Part shown: in pieces, positions 1 through 9,867 of the stretch | Numbering within the stretch: position 1 is the first letter of the stretch | Layout: each line of letters opens with the position of its first letter | Source of the DNA: Gammaproteobacteria bacterium | GTDB lineage: Bacteria; Pseudomonadota; Gammaproteobacteria; Steroidobacterales; Steroidobacteraceae | Assembly (NCBI GenBank): GCA_028293725.1 | Contig: JAQGOE010000371.1 | Span: 1 to 19,563 of the forward strand | Direction of reading: 5' to 3' | DNA: 19,563 bases | Program-made: the position numbers and the translations under genes | The notes under the pieces: model-generated | The model's database searches: none | What the model was told of the DNA's origin: nothing | The model's input: only the letters and a program-made list of their open reading frames with translations

Positions 1-1889
1 TCGACGCCGGTGACGTTGCGGTTGGCATCCCACTGCAACGAGGCCTGCTGCCCGCTGTGTGGGAAATTCACATTGTCGAGACGGTCGTAGGAGAACCGCA
101 CGAAGTAATCGTGCACGCCGAAATTCTGATTGGGCAGACTCTGCAACAGCGGATCGCTCGGGTCGCCGATCTCCAGGTGCGAGTGACCTTCCTCGCGTTG
201 GATACCGGTGCGGATCTCGCCCCAGTTGCCGAACTGTTTGCCGAGGTCGATGCCGTACTGGTAGGTATGCAGCCGGTACTGCGCGATCTCGGTCTGATTC
301 ACCGCGGAGTTGGTTTTCGCAGCTCCTGCGGCCTGGCTCTGATTGCCGAACAGCGGCACGTTGCTGGCGGCGATCTGGGCGTGCGGATCGACGAACCAGC
401 CGGAAAACTCCGAGAACGGCAAAAACAACTCGGTCGCCACCAGCGAGGTCTGCCCGACCTGCAGATCCCACACGAACTCACCGCCCGGCCGCGTGATTTC
501 CGACATCACGAAGCGCATCGCGGCGTCATAAGTCGAGGTACCCTGGAAATCCTCCTGCAGGCTGAGCCCGAAGCGCACGTAGTTCGGGCCTATCGAGTTG
601 CCCCGCGCGTCGAGTAGCAGCCCATAGTGAGCGTTTTCCTGCACGACCTGGTAATCGAGCGTGTCGAGACTGCCTTCGCCGTAGAGAGTCGTCATCCGGC
701 GCGCCAGCGCATCCGGGTCGAGCGGCTTGCCGGTGAGATCGTCGAACAGGCTGTTGAGACGCGCCGAGTAGTCTTTCGAGCCCGAGTCCACCTGCACGAA
801 ATCAATGCGCGGAGGCGCCGCCTGGCGCGCATCTTCGCGGCGCCGGTCATAGCGCGCCGTTTCCTGTGGCGTCATGGCAAGGGCCGCGAAGCGCGCCACC
901 GAGGCGCGCGCGGCGCGCTCACCCACCGCGATGACACGTTTGACGTTGCCGAAATCGAACGATGACGTGTCACCTAGCGGAGGCGCGATCAGAATGTCCT
1001 GCGCCTGGAGCTTTTCGAGTTGCAGCCTGGAGTTGCGTTGAATGAGGATGGCGATCATCTGGTTGGAGATGACCGGCACGCTGTTGAGCTTCTCCCGTGT
1101 TAGAAGTGGCGATCCGACATCCACCACGATGAGTATGTCGACACCCATGGACCGCGCGATATCGACGGGAAGGTTCTCGCTTATCCCGCCGTCCACGAGC
1201 AGACGCCCGTCCCGCTCCACAGGCGAGAAGACACCGGGCGCGGACATGCTGGCGCGCATTGCGCTCGTGAGATCGCCCGAGGCGATAGTGACCCCGTCGC
1301 CGGTCTCGAGGTCGGTAGCGAGGGCCCGGAATGGCGTCGGCAATTCATCGAAGTTCGTGATCCGCGCCACCGGCAGGGTGAGGCGCCGCAGAATCTGGTT
1401 GAGCCGCTGCCCCTGGATCAGTCCCTTGGGCAGCAACACCTTGTGACCGCGGATGCCCAACGGGAACTTGACCAGAAAATTCTCATCCTCCTGCTTGCGC
1501 CGAAGCGTGAGATCCTCGCGAGGTGGCCGGTCACGGAAGGCGTCCTGCCAATTGAGAGAGGTCATAATGCCCTCGATCTCACGCGCGGTGAGGCCGCTCG
1601 CGTAGAGACCACCCACGACGGCCCCCATGCTGGTGCCCGCGATCGCGTCGATCGGAATGTGCTGCTCTTCCAGTACCTTCAGTACGCCGATATGGGCGAT
1701 GCCACGAGCACCGCCGCCCGACAGGACGAGGCCGATACGGGGCCGATGGGGAGGCGCAGAGGCGGTCGGAGGAGCGGTGTCAGGGGCCTCCTGCGCGAAG
1801 GTGACGGCTGAAGCGGCGAGCCCGAAAGCCGCACAAATGACGCCGAATACCCCGAGACGGGGCCTGACCGCCCGTGGTGAAATCACCAC
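1..1889 (-). CDS. Patatin-like phospholipase with C-terminal outer-membrane barrel (PlpD-like, type Vd), 3' end outside window
   Basis: The reading frame is open from about 1889 down to base 1, so about 630 residues are visible and the C-terminus is missing. It begins with a signal peptide: basic RAVRPR, then a hydrophobic stretch ending near TFAQEA. A patatin domain follows, with the oxyanion-hole motif SGGGARG, the nucleophile motif GTSMG (Ser at about residue 87) and the catalytic DGG (Asp at about residue 233), giving a Ser-Asp dyad. After about residue 330 the sequence changes to alternating, aromatic-rich segments typical of a POTRA plus BamA-type beta barrel. This is the layout of PlpD of Pseudomonas aeruginosa, a lipase delivered to the cell surface or secreted through its own barrel; about 100 residues would lie outside. 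The start is a GTG at 1889, 1886 or 1913, none with a strong ribosome site. The opposite-strand frames here are shadows. The family is secure; the substrate and whether the passenger is released are inference. Confidence 0.88.
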   Translation of the reverse strand, partial: MVISPRAVRPRLGVFGVICAAFGLAASAVTFAQEAPDTAPPTASAPPHRPRIGLVLSGGGARGIAHIGVLKVLEEQHIPIDAIAGTSMGAVVGGLYASGLTAREIEGIMTSLNWQDAFRDRPPREDLTLRRKQEDENFLVKFPLGIRGHKVLLPKGLIQGQRLNQILRRLTLPVARITNFDELPTPFRALATDLETGDGVTIASGDLTSAMRASMSAPGVFSPVERDGRLLVDGGISENLPVDIARSMGVDILIVVDVGSPLLTREKLNSVPVISNQMIAILIQRNSRLQLEKLQAQDILIAPPLGDTSSFDFGNVKRVIAVGERAARASVARFAALAMTPQETARYDRRREDARQAAPPRIDFVQVDSGSKDYSARLNSLFDDLTGKPLDPDALARRMTTLYGEGSLDTLDYQVVQENAHYGLLLDARGNSIGPNYVRFGLSLQEDFQGTSTYDAAMRFVMSEITRPGGEFVWDLQVGQTSLVATELFLPFSEFSGWFVDPHAQIAASNVPLFGNQSQAAGAAKTNSAVNQTEIAQYRLHTYQYGIDLGKQFGNWGEIRTGIQREEGHSHLEIGDPSDPLLQSLPNQNFGVHDYFVRFSYDRLDNVNFPHSGQQASLQWDANRNVTGV

Positions 1890-1925
1890 GTAAGAATACC
1901 AGCATGCAGCCACGGAAACTCGACC

Positions 1926-3923
1926 TTGGGGACGCTTAAGCACTTAGGATCTCGCCGTGCCGTAATTGTAGCGGCCACGGCCTGCGCGGTCGTGATGGGG
2001 GGTGCGGCATTCGCTCAGACGCCCGACGCCAGCGACTGGGGCTATTACGGCGGCGACACGTTTGGCCAGCGCTTCTCGAGCCTCAACGAGATCAACCGCA
2101 AGAACGTCGCGCACCTCACCGTTGCATGGACTTATCGGACCGGGGAGAACGGTGCGGGTTTCGCGCGCGCGAACAAACTGTCCTTCGAAGCGACGCCGGT
2201 GCTGGCATTCGGCCTCCTCTATCTCGAGACCCCTACGAACATAGTGATCGCGCTCGACCCGGAAACCGGCAGGGCACGCTGGCGATTCGATCCCCATATC
2301 GATCGATCACGCCCCTACTCCGAGGCGAGCTCACGCGGAGTGAGTATCTGGGAGGATCCGGACATCAAGCACTCGGGTGCCTGTACGCGCCGGGTGTTCA
2401 CGGGGACGTTGGATGCTCGTTTACTGGCAGTCGATGCCGCGACCGGCGAACCCTGTAAGGATTTCGGCACCGGCGGCCAGGTCGACCTCACCAACGGTAT
2501 GCGCATCCTCGACAAGTCTGACTACCTGGTGACGTCGCCGCCCGCCATCTACGGCAATGTTGTTGTGGTCGGCTCCGCGATCGGTGACAACAGGGCGTCC
2601 GATGTGGAGCGCGGTGTCATCCGTGCCTTCGATGCCCGCAACGGCGCGCTCCTCTGGGCCTTCGATCCCATACCCGACTCGCCGTCGCACCCCGCAGCCG
2701 CGGAGTGGAATCTCGCGCAGGCCGCCACGACCGGCGCGGGCAACTCCTGGGGCCCGATGTCCATCGATGAGGACAGCGGCCTGGTCCTGGTCCCAACAGG
2801 CTCCGCGAGCCCCGACTTCTTCGGCGGCACCCGCCTCGGCAGCAATCGCTTCGCCGACTCGCTCCTGGCGTTGGATGCGAAGAGCGGCAAACTGGTATGG
2901 CACCAGCAGCTCGTGCACCACGATCTGTGGGATTACGATCTCGCCGCGCAACCCGTGTTGGGCGACATCGAAGTCCAGGGAGTCCCCGTGCCGGCGGTCA
3001 TCCAGGCCACCAAGACCGGCATGCTCTATGTGTTTGATCGGACCAAGGGCCAGCCCCTGTTTCCGATCACCGAGAAACCCGTGCCACCCAGCTTCGTCGC
3101 GGGCGAGCAGGCCGCGCCAACACAACCCTTCTCCTCCATTGTCTCGCTGGTCTCACAGAAGCCGGTCGATCCCGCCGACGCCTGGGGGGTTACGTTCTGG
3201 GACCGCGGCAAGTGCCGCGACCTCCTCTCGGAACATCGTAACGAGGGAATCTTCACGCCTCCGGATCCTCAAGGAACCATCGTTTCGCCAGGCTATATCG
3301 GCGGCGTCAACTGGGGCGGTGTCGTATTCGACGAGCCACGGCAACGCGTGATCGCGGCCGTAAACCACCTTCCGATGCTGGTAACTCTGGTTCCCCAGGC
3401 CGAACTGCAGGAACAGATGAGCTCGGGCAACTTTCCCAACTCCGAATTCGCGAAGCAGGCCGGCACGCCCTATGCGATGCGTCGCGAGCCGCTCCTGTCG
3501 CCGTGGGGCCTGCCCTGCACCGCCCCGCCGTGGGGTACCCTTGTGAGCGTCGACCTGCGCCGCAATCGTATAGTGTGGCAGGTACCCCTGGGTTCGACCG
3601 CGGGCGTTGGCCCCTGGTTCGCGCCGACGCGGGACTTCGGGATGCCCAATATGGGCGGACCCATCGCCACCGCCGGCGACCTGGTCTTTGTCGGAGCAGC
3701 AATGGACAGCTATTTTCGGGCCTTCGATATCGAGACCGGGCGGGAACTGTGGAAACATCGCCTTCCGGCCGGCGGACAGGCGACTCCGATGACCTATCGT
3801 GCGGGCCGCGACCAACGACAGTTCATCGTGATCGCGGCCGGCGGGCACGGCGTTCTCAATACGCCACGGGGTGACTATGTCATCGCCTTCACACTTCCGG
3901 CCGCGCGCCGACCGGGCAGTTAG
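1926..3923 (+). CDS. PQQ-dependent dehydrogenase, soluble periplasmic, glucose dehydrogenase-like
   Basis: 665 residues. Quinoproteins of this group oxidise sugars or alcohols/polyols in the periplasm with pyrroloquinoline quinone and pass electrons to the respiratory chain. A signal peptide (SRR, then a hydrophobic run ending AAFAQ) precedes the eight-bladed propeller. Family hallmarks are the opening DWGYYGGDTFGQRFS, HHDLWDYD (D336, equivalent to the catalytic Asp of E. coli membrane glucose dehydrogenase), TKTG with K363 27 residues later (the PQQ-contacting Lys, same spacing as in E. coli), and the C-terminal PAGGQATPMTY and AAGGHG. The E. coli-type five-helix membrane anchor is absent, and no CXXCH haem site is present. 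The TTG start is chosen because it is the only start that keeps the whole signal peptide; GGAAA lies 7 nt upstream. It is divergent from the patatin gene with only 36 nt between. Glucose, quinate or another polyol could be the substrate; the sequence does not decide. Confidence 0.9.
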   Translation: MGTLKHLGSRRAVIVAATACAVVMGGAAFAQTPDASDWGYYGGDTFGQRFSSLNEINRKNVAHLTVAWTYRTGENGAGFARANKLSFEATPVLAFGLLYLETPTNIVIALDPETGRARWRFDPHIDRSRPYSEASSRGVSIWEDPDIKHSGACTRRVFTGTLDARLLAVDAATGEPCKDFGTGGQVDLTNGMRILDKSDYLVTSPPAIYGNVVVVGSAIGDNRASDVERGVIRAFDARNGALLWAFDPIPDSPSHPAAAEWNLAQAATTGAGNSWGPMSIDEDSGLVLVPTGSASPDFFGGTRLGSNRFADSLLALDAKSGKLVWHQQLVHHDLWDYDLAAQPVLGDIEVQGVPVPAVIQATKTGMLYVFDRTKGQPLFPITEKPVPPSFVAGEQAAPTQPFSSIVSLVSQKPVDPADAWGVTFWDRGKCRDLLSEHRNEGIFTPPDPQGTIVSPGYIGGVNWGGVVFDEPRQRVIAAVNHLPMLVTLVPQAELQEQMSSGNFPNSEFAKQAGTPYAMRREPLLSPWGLPCTAPPWGTLVSVDLRRNRIVWQVPLGSTAGVGPWFAPTRDFGMPNMGGPIATAGDLVFVGAAMDSYFRAFDIETGRELWKHRLPAGGQATPMTYRAGRDQRQFIVIAAGGHGVLNTPRGDYVIAFTLPAARRPGS

Positions 3924-3966
3924 GCCCAATATGCAGCGGCTACGTTTTACGTTCGCGGAGATTTGA

Positions 3967-4704
3967 ATGCTGTTCCTGATCCTGTCCATTGCCGTCCAGG
4001 CGGGCTTCATCATCCACGTCATCAAGACGGGCCGGAACCAACTCTGGATCTGGGTGCTGGTCCTGCCGGTCCTGGCCATACCGGGGATGATTGCCTATTT
4101 CGCGATAGAGATCCTGCCCGACCTGTTCCGAAGCAGCACAGCCCAACGCACCGCGCGCGGCTTCAAGAAGGCGATGGATCCCACTGCAGACCTTCGGCGT
4201 TACGAAAACGAAGCCCGCGTCGGCAGCAACGTCGCCAGCCGGCAGCGCTATGCGGAGGAGCTCTCGCGTCACGGTCAGCATGACGAGGCCATCGCGCAAT
4301 ATCGCCAGGCGCTGACGGGTCTTTACGAGCATGATCCCAACCTCATGCTAGGCATCGCGCGGGCCCAGTTCGCCAAGGGCGATGTGGTCGCGGCGCGCAC
4401 AACACTCGATGACCTCATTCGCCTGAATCCCGATTTCCGCTCTCCCGAGGGTCATCTCCTGTACGCCCGGGCGCTGGAGGCGGAGGGCAACTTTCAGAAA
4501 GCGCTGGAGGAATACCAAACCTTGGCGCCGTCTTACCCCGGAGCCGAGGCAGCCGTACGCTATGCGCAACTTCTGCAATCTCAGGGTCGCGGCGCAGAGG
4601 CACAAAAAGTCGCGCACGAGTTACTCGAGCAATCGCGCATCGCGCCCGCGCACTATCGCAAAGCGCAGAAGTCCTGGTTGGACTTGGCCCAACGCCTGGT
4701 GTGA
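3967..4704 (+). CDS. Membrane-anchored TPR protein
   Basis: 245 residues, starting at ATG with GGAG 6 nt upstream. The N-terminus has two hydrophobic segments (about residues 1-18 and 27-46), separated by a short KTGRNQ loop. This resembles the small two-helix module found at the N-terminus of phospholipase D-like and related membrane proteins. From about residue 85 onward the protein is helical with at least three TPR-like units, for example the segments around HGQHDEAIAQYRQAL, GDVVAARTTLDDLIRLNP and GNFQKALEEYQTLAPSYP. The family role is protein-protein scaffolding; no enzyme motif is visible. It lies 43 nt downstream of the dehydrogenase on the same strand and could be co-transcribed, but a functional link is only inference. 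I cannot name a specific function. Confidence 0.82.
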   Translation: MLFLILSIAVQAGFIIHVIKTGRNQLWIWVLVLPVLAIPGMIAYFAIEILPDLFRSSTAQRTARGFKKAMDPTADLRRYENEARVGSNVASRQRYAEELSRHGQHDEAIAQYRQALTGLYEHDPNLMLGIARAQFAKGDVVAARTTLDDLIRLNPDFRSPEGHLLYARALEAEGNFQKALEEYQTLAPSYPGAEAAVRYAQLLQSQGRGAEAQKVAHELLEQSRIAPAHYRKAQKSWLDLAQRLV

Positions 4705-4715
4705 AGGCCGCCCGC

Positions 4716-4743
4716 GCCGCCGCCGAGCTATTGCGGCGGCGGC
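4716..4743. terminator. GC-rich hairpin between convergent genes
   Basis: Perfect 10-bp inverted repeat (4716-4725 with 4734-4743) and an 8-nt loop, directly after the TPR stop codon and overlapping the last codons of agmatine deiminase. The position between two convergent genes fits a bidirectional terminator. There is no proper T tract on either side, so intrinsic termination is not certain. Confidence 0.42.
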
Positions 4744-5846
4744 CTCTTGATCCCGGCCGTGGGAACCTGCTGGGTGATGCAGTGAATATCGCCGCCGCCC
4801 AACAGGACCTCCCGCGCCGGCACTCCCAACACCCGCCTGTCGGGAAATAAGCGCTTCACACGGGAGACGGCCGCACGGTCCGTGCGGGAGTCGAGCAGCG
4901 GCATGACAATACCGCCGTTGGCGATATAAAAGTTTACGTAACTCGCGGCAAGACGCTCGCCGGCCTCGCGCGGCTTGGTGCCCTCGCGCGGGATGATGCC
5001 GCTCGCCTCTTTGGCACTCAGCGTCAGAGGACCCGGCATCGGTAGTTTCGTCACCTTCAGTCGCCGACCCTTCGCATCCCGCTCATCGTGCAGGCGCTCC
5101 CATGCATCGAGGGAGATCGCGTACTGCGGATCACGCTTGTTGTCGGTCCAGGTGAGACAGATCTCTCCCGGCCGTGCGAAGCAGGCGAGATTGTCGATGT
5201 GTCCGTCGGTCTCATCGTTGAAGACGCCCTTGCCGAGCCAGATGATCCGCGCCACGTTCAGAAAGTCGCGCAGATAGTCTTCCACCCGCTTGCGACTCAA
5301 CAAGGGGTTGCGGTTGATGTTCAGCAAACACTCTTCGGTGACGAGAGCGGTCCCTTCGCCATCGACGTGGATCGCGCCTCCCTCGTTCACGACGGGCGCG
5401 CGATAGCGGTCCCGGCCCTCGATCTCGAGCACTTTACGCGCGACCAGATCATCCTGGTCCCAGGGGAAATACAGGCCGCCCTGTGAGCCGCCCCAGGCAT
5501 TGAAATGCCAGTCCACGCCGCGCACGGCGCCGCGCCGATCGACGACAAACGTCGGTCCCACGTCGCGCATCCAACAGTCGTCGTGAGACATCTCGAGCAC
5601 GCGTACCCGCGGGTCGAGCAGTGCGCGGGCAACCTGGAACTCGCTCGAGCTGACACCGACGGTCACCGGCTCGAACTCCGCGATAGCCGCGGCCACAGCC
5701 GCGAAAGCGTGCTGCGCAGGCCGCGCCGCCTCCCGCCAGTTGTCCGGTCTTTCCGGCCACAACATCCAACAACCCGCATGCACCTCGAATTCGGCCGGCA
5801 TCCAGAAGCCGTCAGCGGCGGGTGTCGATGTCAGCGTCCGCGTCAT
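4728..5846 (-). CDS. aguA: Agmatine deiminase
   Basis: 372 residues, the usual length. It hydrolyses agmatine to N-carbamoylputrescine and ammonia, a step of arginine-decarboxylase-route putrescine synthesis or agmatine use. Family marks are [20 protein letters not shown] at the N-terminus, the [13 protein letters not shown] block, the FNAWGG block, [23 protein letters not shown], and the catalytic C356 in [11 protein letters not shown]. The residue before IHC is Asp where I expect Asn (GGGN) in most members, a small departure. Its ATG overlaps the TGA of the upstream permease gene in an ATGA arrangement (5843-5846), which suggests translational coupling. No N-carbamoylputrescine amidohydrolase (aguB), which usually acts next, is in this window. 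Confidence 0.95.
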   Translation of the reverse strand: MTRTLTSTPAADGFWMPAEFEVHAGCWMLWPERPDNWREAARPAQHAFAAVAAAIAEFEPVTVGVSSSEFQVARALLDPRVRVLEMSHDDCWMRDVGPTFVVDRRGAVRGVDWHFNAWGGSQGGLYFPWDQDDLVARKVLEIEGRDRYRAPVVNEGGAIHVDGEGTALVTEECLLNINRNPLLSRKRVEDYLRDFLNVARIIWLGKGVFNDETDGHIDNLACFARPGEICLTWTDNKRDPQYAISLDAWERLHDERDAKGRRLKVTKLPMPGPLTLSAKEASGIIPREGTKPREAGERLAASYVNFYIANGGIVMPLLDSRTDRAAVSRVKRLFPDRRVLGVPAREVLLGGGDIHCITQQVPTAGIKRPPPQ

Positions 5847-7291
5847 CTCTTTCTGAGCCGGCTATGTTTGAAACCGTAGGAGACGTAGATCGCAAACCCG
5901 AGAATCGTCCAGTACAACAGCCTCATCCAGGTGGGTCGCGACAGGAAGTACGTCATGCCGGCACAGAAGACGGCTCCCAACACGCAGGTGAAGGGGGCCC
6001 ACGGAACGCGGAATGGCCGCGGAACATCGGGCCGCGTCCGCCGCAAGACGAGCACGCCGATACAGACAACCGAGAACGCCAGCAGGATGCCGATGGAAAT
6101 GAGATCGGCGAGTATGTCCAGCGGAAATATGCCCGCGACCAGTGCGAAGATCACGCCCGTCACCGCGGTGGCCACGTGTGGAGTTTTGAATCGTGGATGG
6201 ACGCGCGCCATCACCGGTGGGAGCAGGCCGTCATCCGCCATCGCGAGCAGGATTCGCGGCTGGCCCAGGAGCGAGCCCAGAACCACGGAAGTCATGCCGA
6301 CGATGGCTCCGATTTTCACGAATATCCCGAGCCATTTGAGCTGCGGGTGAGCATCGAGAGCAACCGCAACGGGCGCATCCACGCCGAGCTGGGTATACGA
6401 CACCATGCCGGTGATGACGGCGGACATGGCGACATACAGAATGGTGGAGATGACCAGTGCCGCGATGATGCCCAAGGGCAGATCACGTTGCGGATTGCGG
6501 GCTTCCAGCGCGGTCGTGGAAGCGGTATCGAATCCAACGTAGGAGAAAAAGATGATACCCGCGCCTTGTAGCACGCCGCTCCAGCCGAAATGGCCAAACT
6601 CCCGGGTGTTGGCCGGAATATAGGGGTGCCAGTTCGAAGGCTCGACGTAAGCTATGCCCGCGACGATGAAGAGGACGATGATGGCCACCTTCAAGGACAC
6701 CATGAACGTGTTGGCACCCGCCGTCTCGCGCATTCCCACGTAACACACGGCGCTCAGTACCACGATGATCAGCGCCGCTGGGAGGTTGAAGATCGCGCCA
6801 GTCACGAACACGTGGTCATTCGCATCCGATCCCAGAGGTGCGTTGGTCAGCAGCGTCGGGAGATGGATGTGAGCACTCTCGAGAAGATTGACGGTGTAGG
6901 CAGACCAGCTCACGGCCACTGCGGACGCCGACATCCCGTACTCGAGGAGCAGATTCCAGCCAATGAACCAGGCCACCGCCTCTCCCAGGGTGGCGTAGGT
7001 GTAACTATAGGCACTGCCGGGCACCGGCAGGAACGCCGCCAGCTCCGCGTAGCACAACGCCGCAAGGCCACTTCCGAAGGCGGCTATCAGGAGCGACAAA
7101 GTCACCGCCGGACCGGCTTGGTGCGCGGCCACCTGGCCGGTCAGCACGAATATGCCCGTACCGATCGTCGCGCCGAGACCGATCGCCGTCAGTGACCAGA
7201 CGGTCAGTACTCTTTTCAGCCGGTTGCCGCCGGTCATGTCGGCCTCGGTAACCGGCCGCACGGCAAAACATTGGCGCAGGATTGACGACAT
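5843..7291 (-). CDS. APC-superfamily amino acid permease (cationic amino acid transporter-like)
   Basis: About 482 residues from the ATG at 7291, which has a G-rich ribosome site (GGGGG) about 5 nt upstream; an ATG at 7354 would add 21 residues without any recognisable feature. Twelve to thirteen hydrophobic segments are visible. The first helix carries [16 protein letters not shown], the unwound substrate-binding stretch of APC transporters, and [20 protein letters not shown] is characteristic of the YfnA/CAT subgroup. Family members move amino acids, often cationic or branched ones, by proton coupling. The gene precedes aguA with a 4-nt overlap, so import of arginine or agmatine is a reasonable inference, but substrate cannot be read from the sequence. 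Confidence 0.88.
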   Translation of the reverse strand: MSSILRQCFAVRPVTEADMTGGNRLKRVLTVWSLTAIGLGATIGTGIFVLTGQVAAHQAGPAVTLSLLIAAFGSGLAALCYAELAAFLPVPGSAYSYTYATLGEAVAWFIGWNLLLEYGMSASAVAVSWSAYTVNLLESAHIHLPTLLTNAPLGSDANDHVFVTGAIFNLPAALIIVVLSAVCYVGMRETAGANTFMVSLKVAIIVLFIVAGIAYVEPSNWHPYIPANTREFGHFGWSGVLQGAGIIFFSYVGFDTASTTALEARNPQRDLPLGIIAALVISTILYVAMSAVITGMVSYTQLGVDAPVAVALDAHPQLKWLGIFVKIGAIVGMTSVVLGSLLGQPRILLAMADDGLLPPVMARVHPRFKTPHVATAVTGVIFALVAGIFPLDILADLISIGILLAFSVVCIGVLVLRRTRPDVPRPFRVPWAPFTCVLGAVFCAGMTYFLSRPTWMRLLYWTILGFAIYVSYGFKHSRLRKR

Positions 7292-7457
7292 CAAGACCCC
7301 CGGGCAATTTCTGTTGGCGCCGGCACGCTCGCTCGGAGCGCTACGCGCGGGCAATAGCTGGGAAGTCTCTCACAGCGGTAGGCGGAGCGCGATTGAGCAG
7401 CCCGCCGCCGCCTGTGCAAGCCGCGCCGATGGCCTCAGACTACGGCCGGCACCTCTG

Positions 7458-7466
7458 TGCTAGCAT
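7458..7466 (+). promoter_or_regulatory. Candidate extended -10 promoter for icd
   Basis: TG at 7458-7459, one base, then TAGCAT at 7461-7466 (four of six matches to TATAAT). This would start transcription about 50 nt before the icd start codon, in the 231-nt gap shared with the divergent permease gene. No good -35 hexamer is seen. I see no other convincing element in that gap. Confidence 0.28.
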
Positions 7467-7522
7467 TTCCAGCCCGGCGGCGCGTATCCGCGGCAGCCGA
7501 TGAATCATCCGGAGAATCGTCA

Positions 7523-8830
<1,308 letters not shown>

Positions 8831-8843
8831 TGAAACACCTCGA

Positions 8844-8871
8844 GCGGCCCGTTCCGTCACGAACGGGCCGC
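8844..8871 (+). terminator. Hairpin after icd
   Basis: Perfect 11-bp inverted repeat (8844-8854 with 8861-8871) and a 6-nt loop, 13 nt after the icd stop codon. The stem is very GC-rich. Only a weak pyrimidine run (CCTT) follows, so it may slow rather than fully stop transcription toward the NUDIX gene. Confidence 0.55.
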
Positions 8872-8909
8872 CTTCGAGACAAGCCCCGCCGATGCGAGAG
8901 ACGCGCGCC

Positions 8910-9539
8910 ATGACGACAACAGACGACAAAAATGTCCTCGCCTGGGCGCGCAAAGTCCAGGCTATCGCACAAACAGGCATCGCCTTCACTCACGATTCCT
9001 ACGATCGGGAGCGTTACCTGCAGCTGCAGGAGTTGGTCGCCTCCATCATTTCCTCCGAGCTCGACATCCCACTCGGCCGCGCCAAAGCCTTCTGGGACCA
9101 GGAAGACGGCTACGCCACCCCGAAGGTGGACGTCCGCGGCGCCGCGTTCGATGGAGACAAGGTGTTGCTCGTTCGCGAGCGTTCCGACGGTAAATGGACC
9201 CTGCCAGGCGGCTGGGTCGACGTGAACGACGCGCCCTCGGAAGCAGTCGTACGCGAGATTTTCGAAGAGTCCGGCTATCACGCCAAGGCCCTCAAGCTGG
9301 CCGCCCTGGTCGACAAGAACCGGCACCCTCACCCGCCGTCCGTTCACCACATCTACAAGTTGTTCTTCCTGTGCGAGCTCACAGGCGGTACCGCCACGAT
9401 TTCCGATGAAACCGACGCGGTGGAGTTCTTCTCGGTCAACTCGCTTCCCGAGCTCTCCACGGGCCGCACCCTGCCGTCACAAATCGCGCGGATGTACGAG
9501 CACCACCTCAATAGAGACCTGCCCACCGACTTCGACTGA
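8910..9539 (+). CDS. NUDIX hydrolase with N-terminal NUDIX_N domain
   Basis: 209 residues from the ATG at 8910, with a GAGA-type ribosome site; an ATG at 8892 is possible but lacks one. Residues 1-65 match the small helical NUDIX_N domain (KVQAIAQTGIAFTHDSYDRERY), and the NUDIX fold follows from about residue 70. The NUDIX box spans residues 101-123: G101, then REIFEESG at 115-122 supplying the metal-binding glutamates. The first conserved Glu of the box is Asp (D107). Members hydrolyse nucleoside diphosphates linked to another moiety, such as ADP-ribose or sugar nucleotides, in the cytoplasm; which one cannot be told here. It sits between icd and brnTA, converging on the brnA stop with 16 nt between. 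Confidence 0.88.
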   Translation: MTTTDDKNVLAWARKVQAIAQTGIAFTHDSYDRERYLQLQELVASIISSELDIPLGRAKAFWDQEDGYATPKVDVRGAAFDGDKVLLVRERSDGKWTLPGGWVDVNDAPSEAVVREIFEESGYHAKALKLAALVDKNRHPHPPSVHHIYKLFFLCELTGGTATISDETDAVEFFSVNSLPELSTGRTLPSQIARMYEHHLNRDLPTDFD

Positions 9540-9555
9540 CGTCGCACGACTAGAA

Positions 9556-9867
9556 TTATTTCCGGTGATGCCGGAGATGCTCAATCATGTAAGCGCGCAG
9601 TAACGCATTGATCTGCGACTGGTATCCTGCACCGAGCGCCCGAAACCACCCGAGCACGTCAGCGTCAATACGCAGTGTGATCTGCTGCTTGGGAGGCAGG
9701 GGCTTGAACCCAAGATGCACCACTCCCTGCGCAAACATCTCATCAGTCATTTCCGGATTGTCCGAGAAGTCGATATCCTCATCGCGCATCGCATTGACAC
9801 GTTTCCAATCGGTCTTGGACTTCATGCCATCAGTCTTGGATTTCTTTGAAGTACTGCGCTTGCTCAC
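9556..9867 (-). CDS. brnA: BrnA-family antitoxin
   Basis: About 103 residues. The C-terminal half is a ribbon-helix-helix DNA-binding domain with the BrnA signature: PKQQITLRIDADVLGWFRA, then GYQSQINALLRAYM. The N-terminus is Lys/Ser-rich and probably flexible. BrnA binds BrnT and represses the operon in characterised systems. The GTG at 9867 has AAGGG about 10 nt upstream and overlaps the 3' end of brnT by 38 nt; an ATG at 9825, 4 nt after the brnT stop, is a credible alternative giving 89 residues. Order is toxin then antitoxin, the normal brnTA order. Confidence 0.88.
   Translation of the reverse strand: MSKRSTSKKSKTDGMKSKTDWKRVNAMRDEDIDFSDNPEMTDEMFAQGVVHLGFKPLPPKQQITLRIDADVLGWFRALGAGYQSQINALLRAYMIEHLRHHRK

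Noticed and set aside
57..1893. Several plus-strand open frames (57-617, 627-965, 1042-1446, 1443-1811)
   Set aside because: They lie opposite the patatin gene, which carries clear catalytic motifs and a signal peptide on the minus strand; their compositions are Arg/Ala-rich shadows.
2421..4079. Minus-strand frames 2421-3125 and 3153-4079
   Set aside because: Antisense to the PQQ dehydrogenase and TPR genes, with no family content.
5822..7195. Plus-strand frames 5822-6571 and 6590-7195
   Set aside because: Antisense to the permease, which has clear membrane helices and APC motifs; the plus-strand products are highly charged and repetitive.
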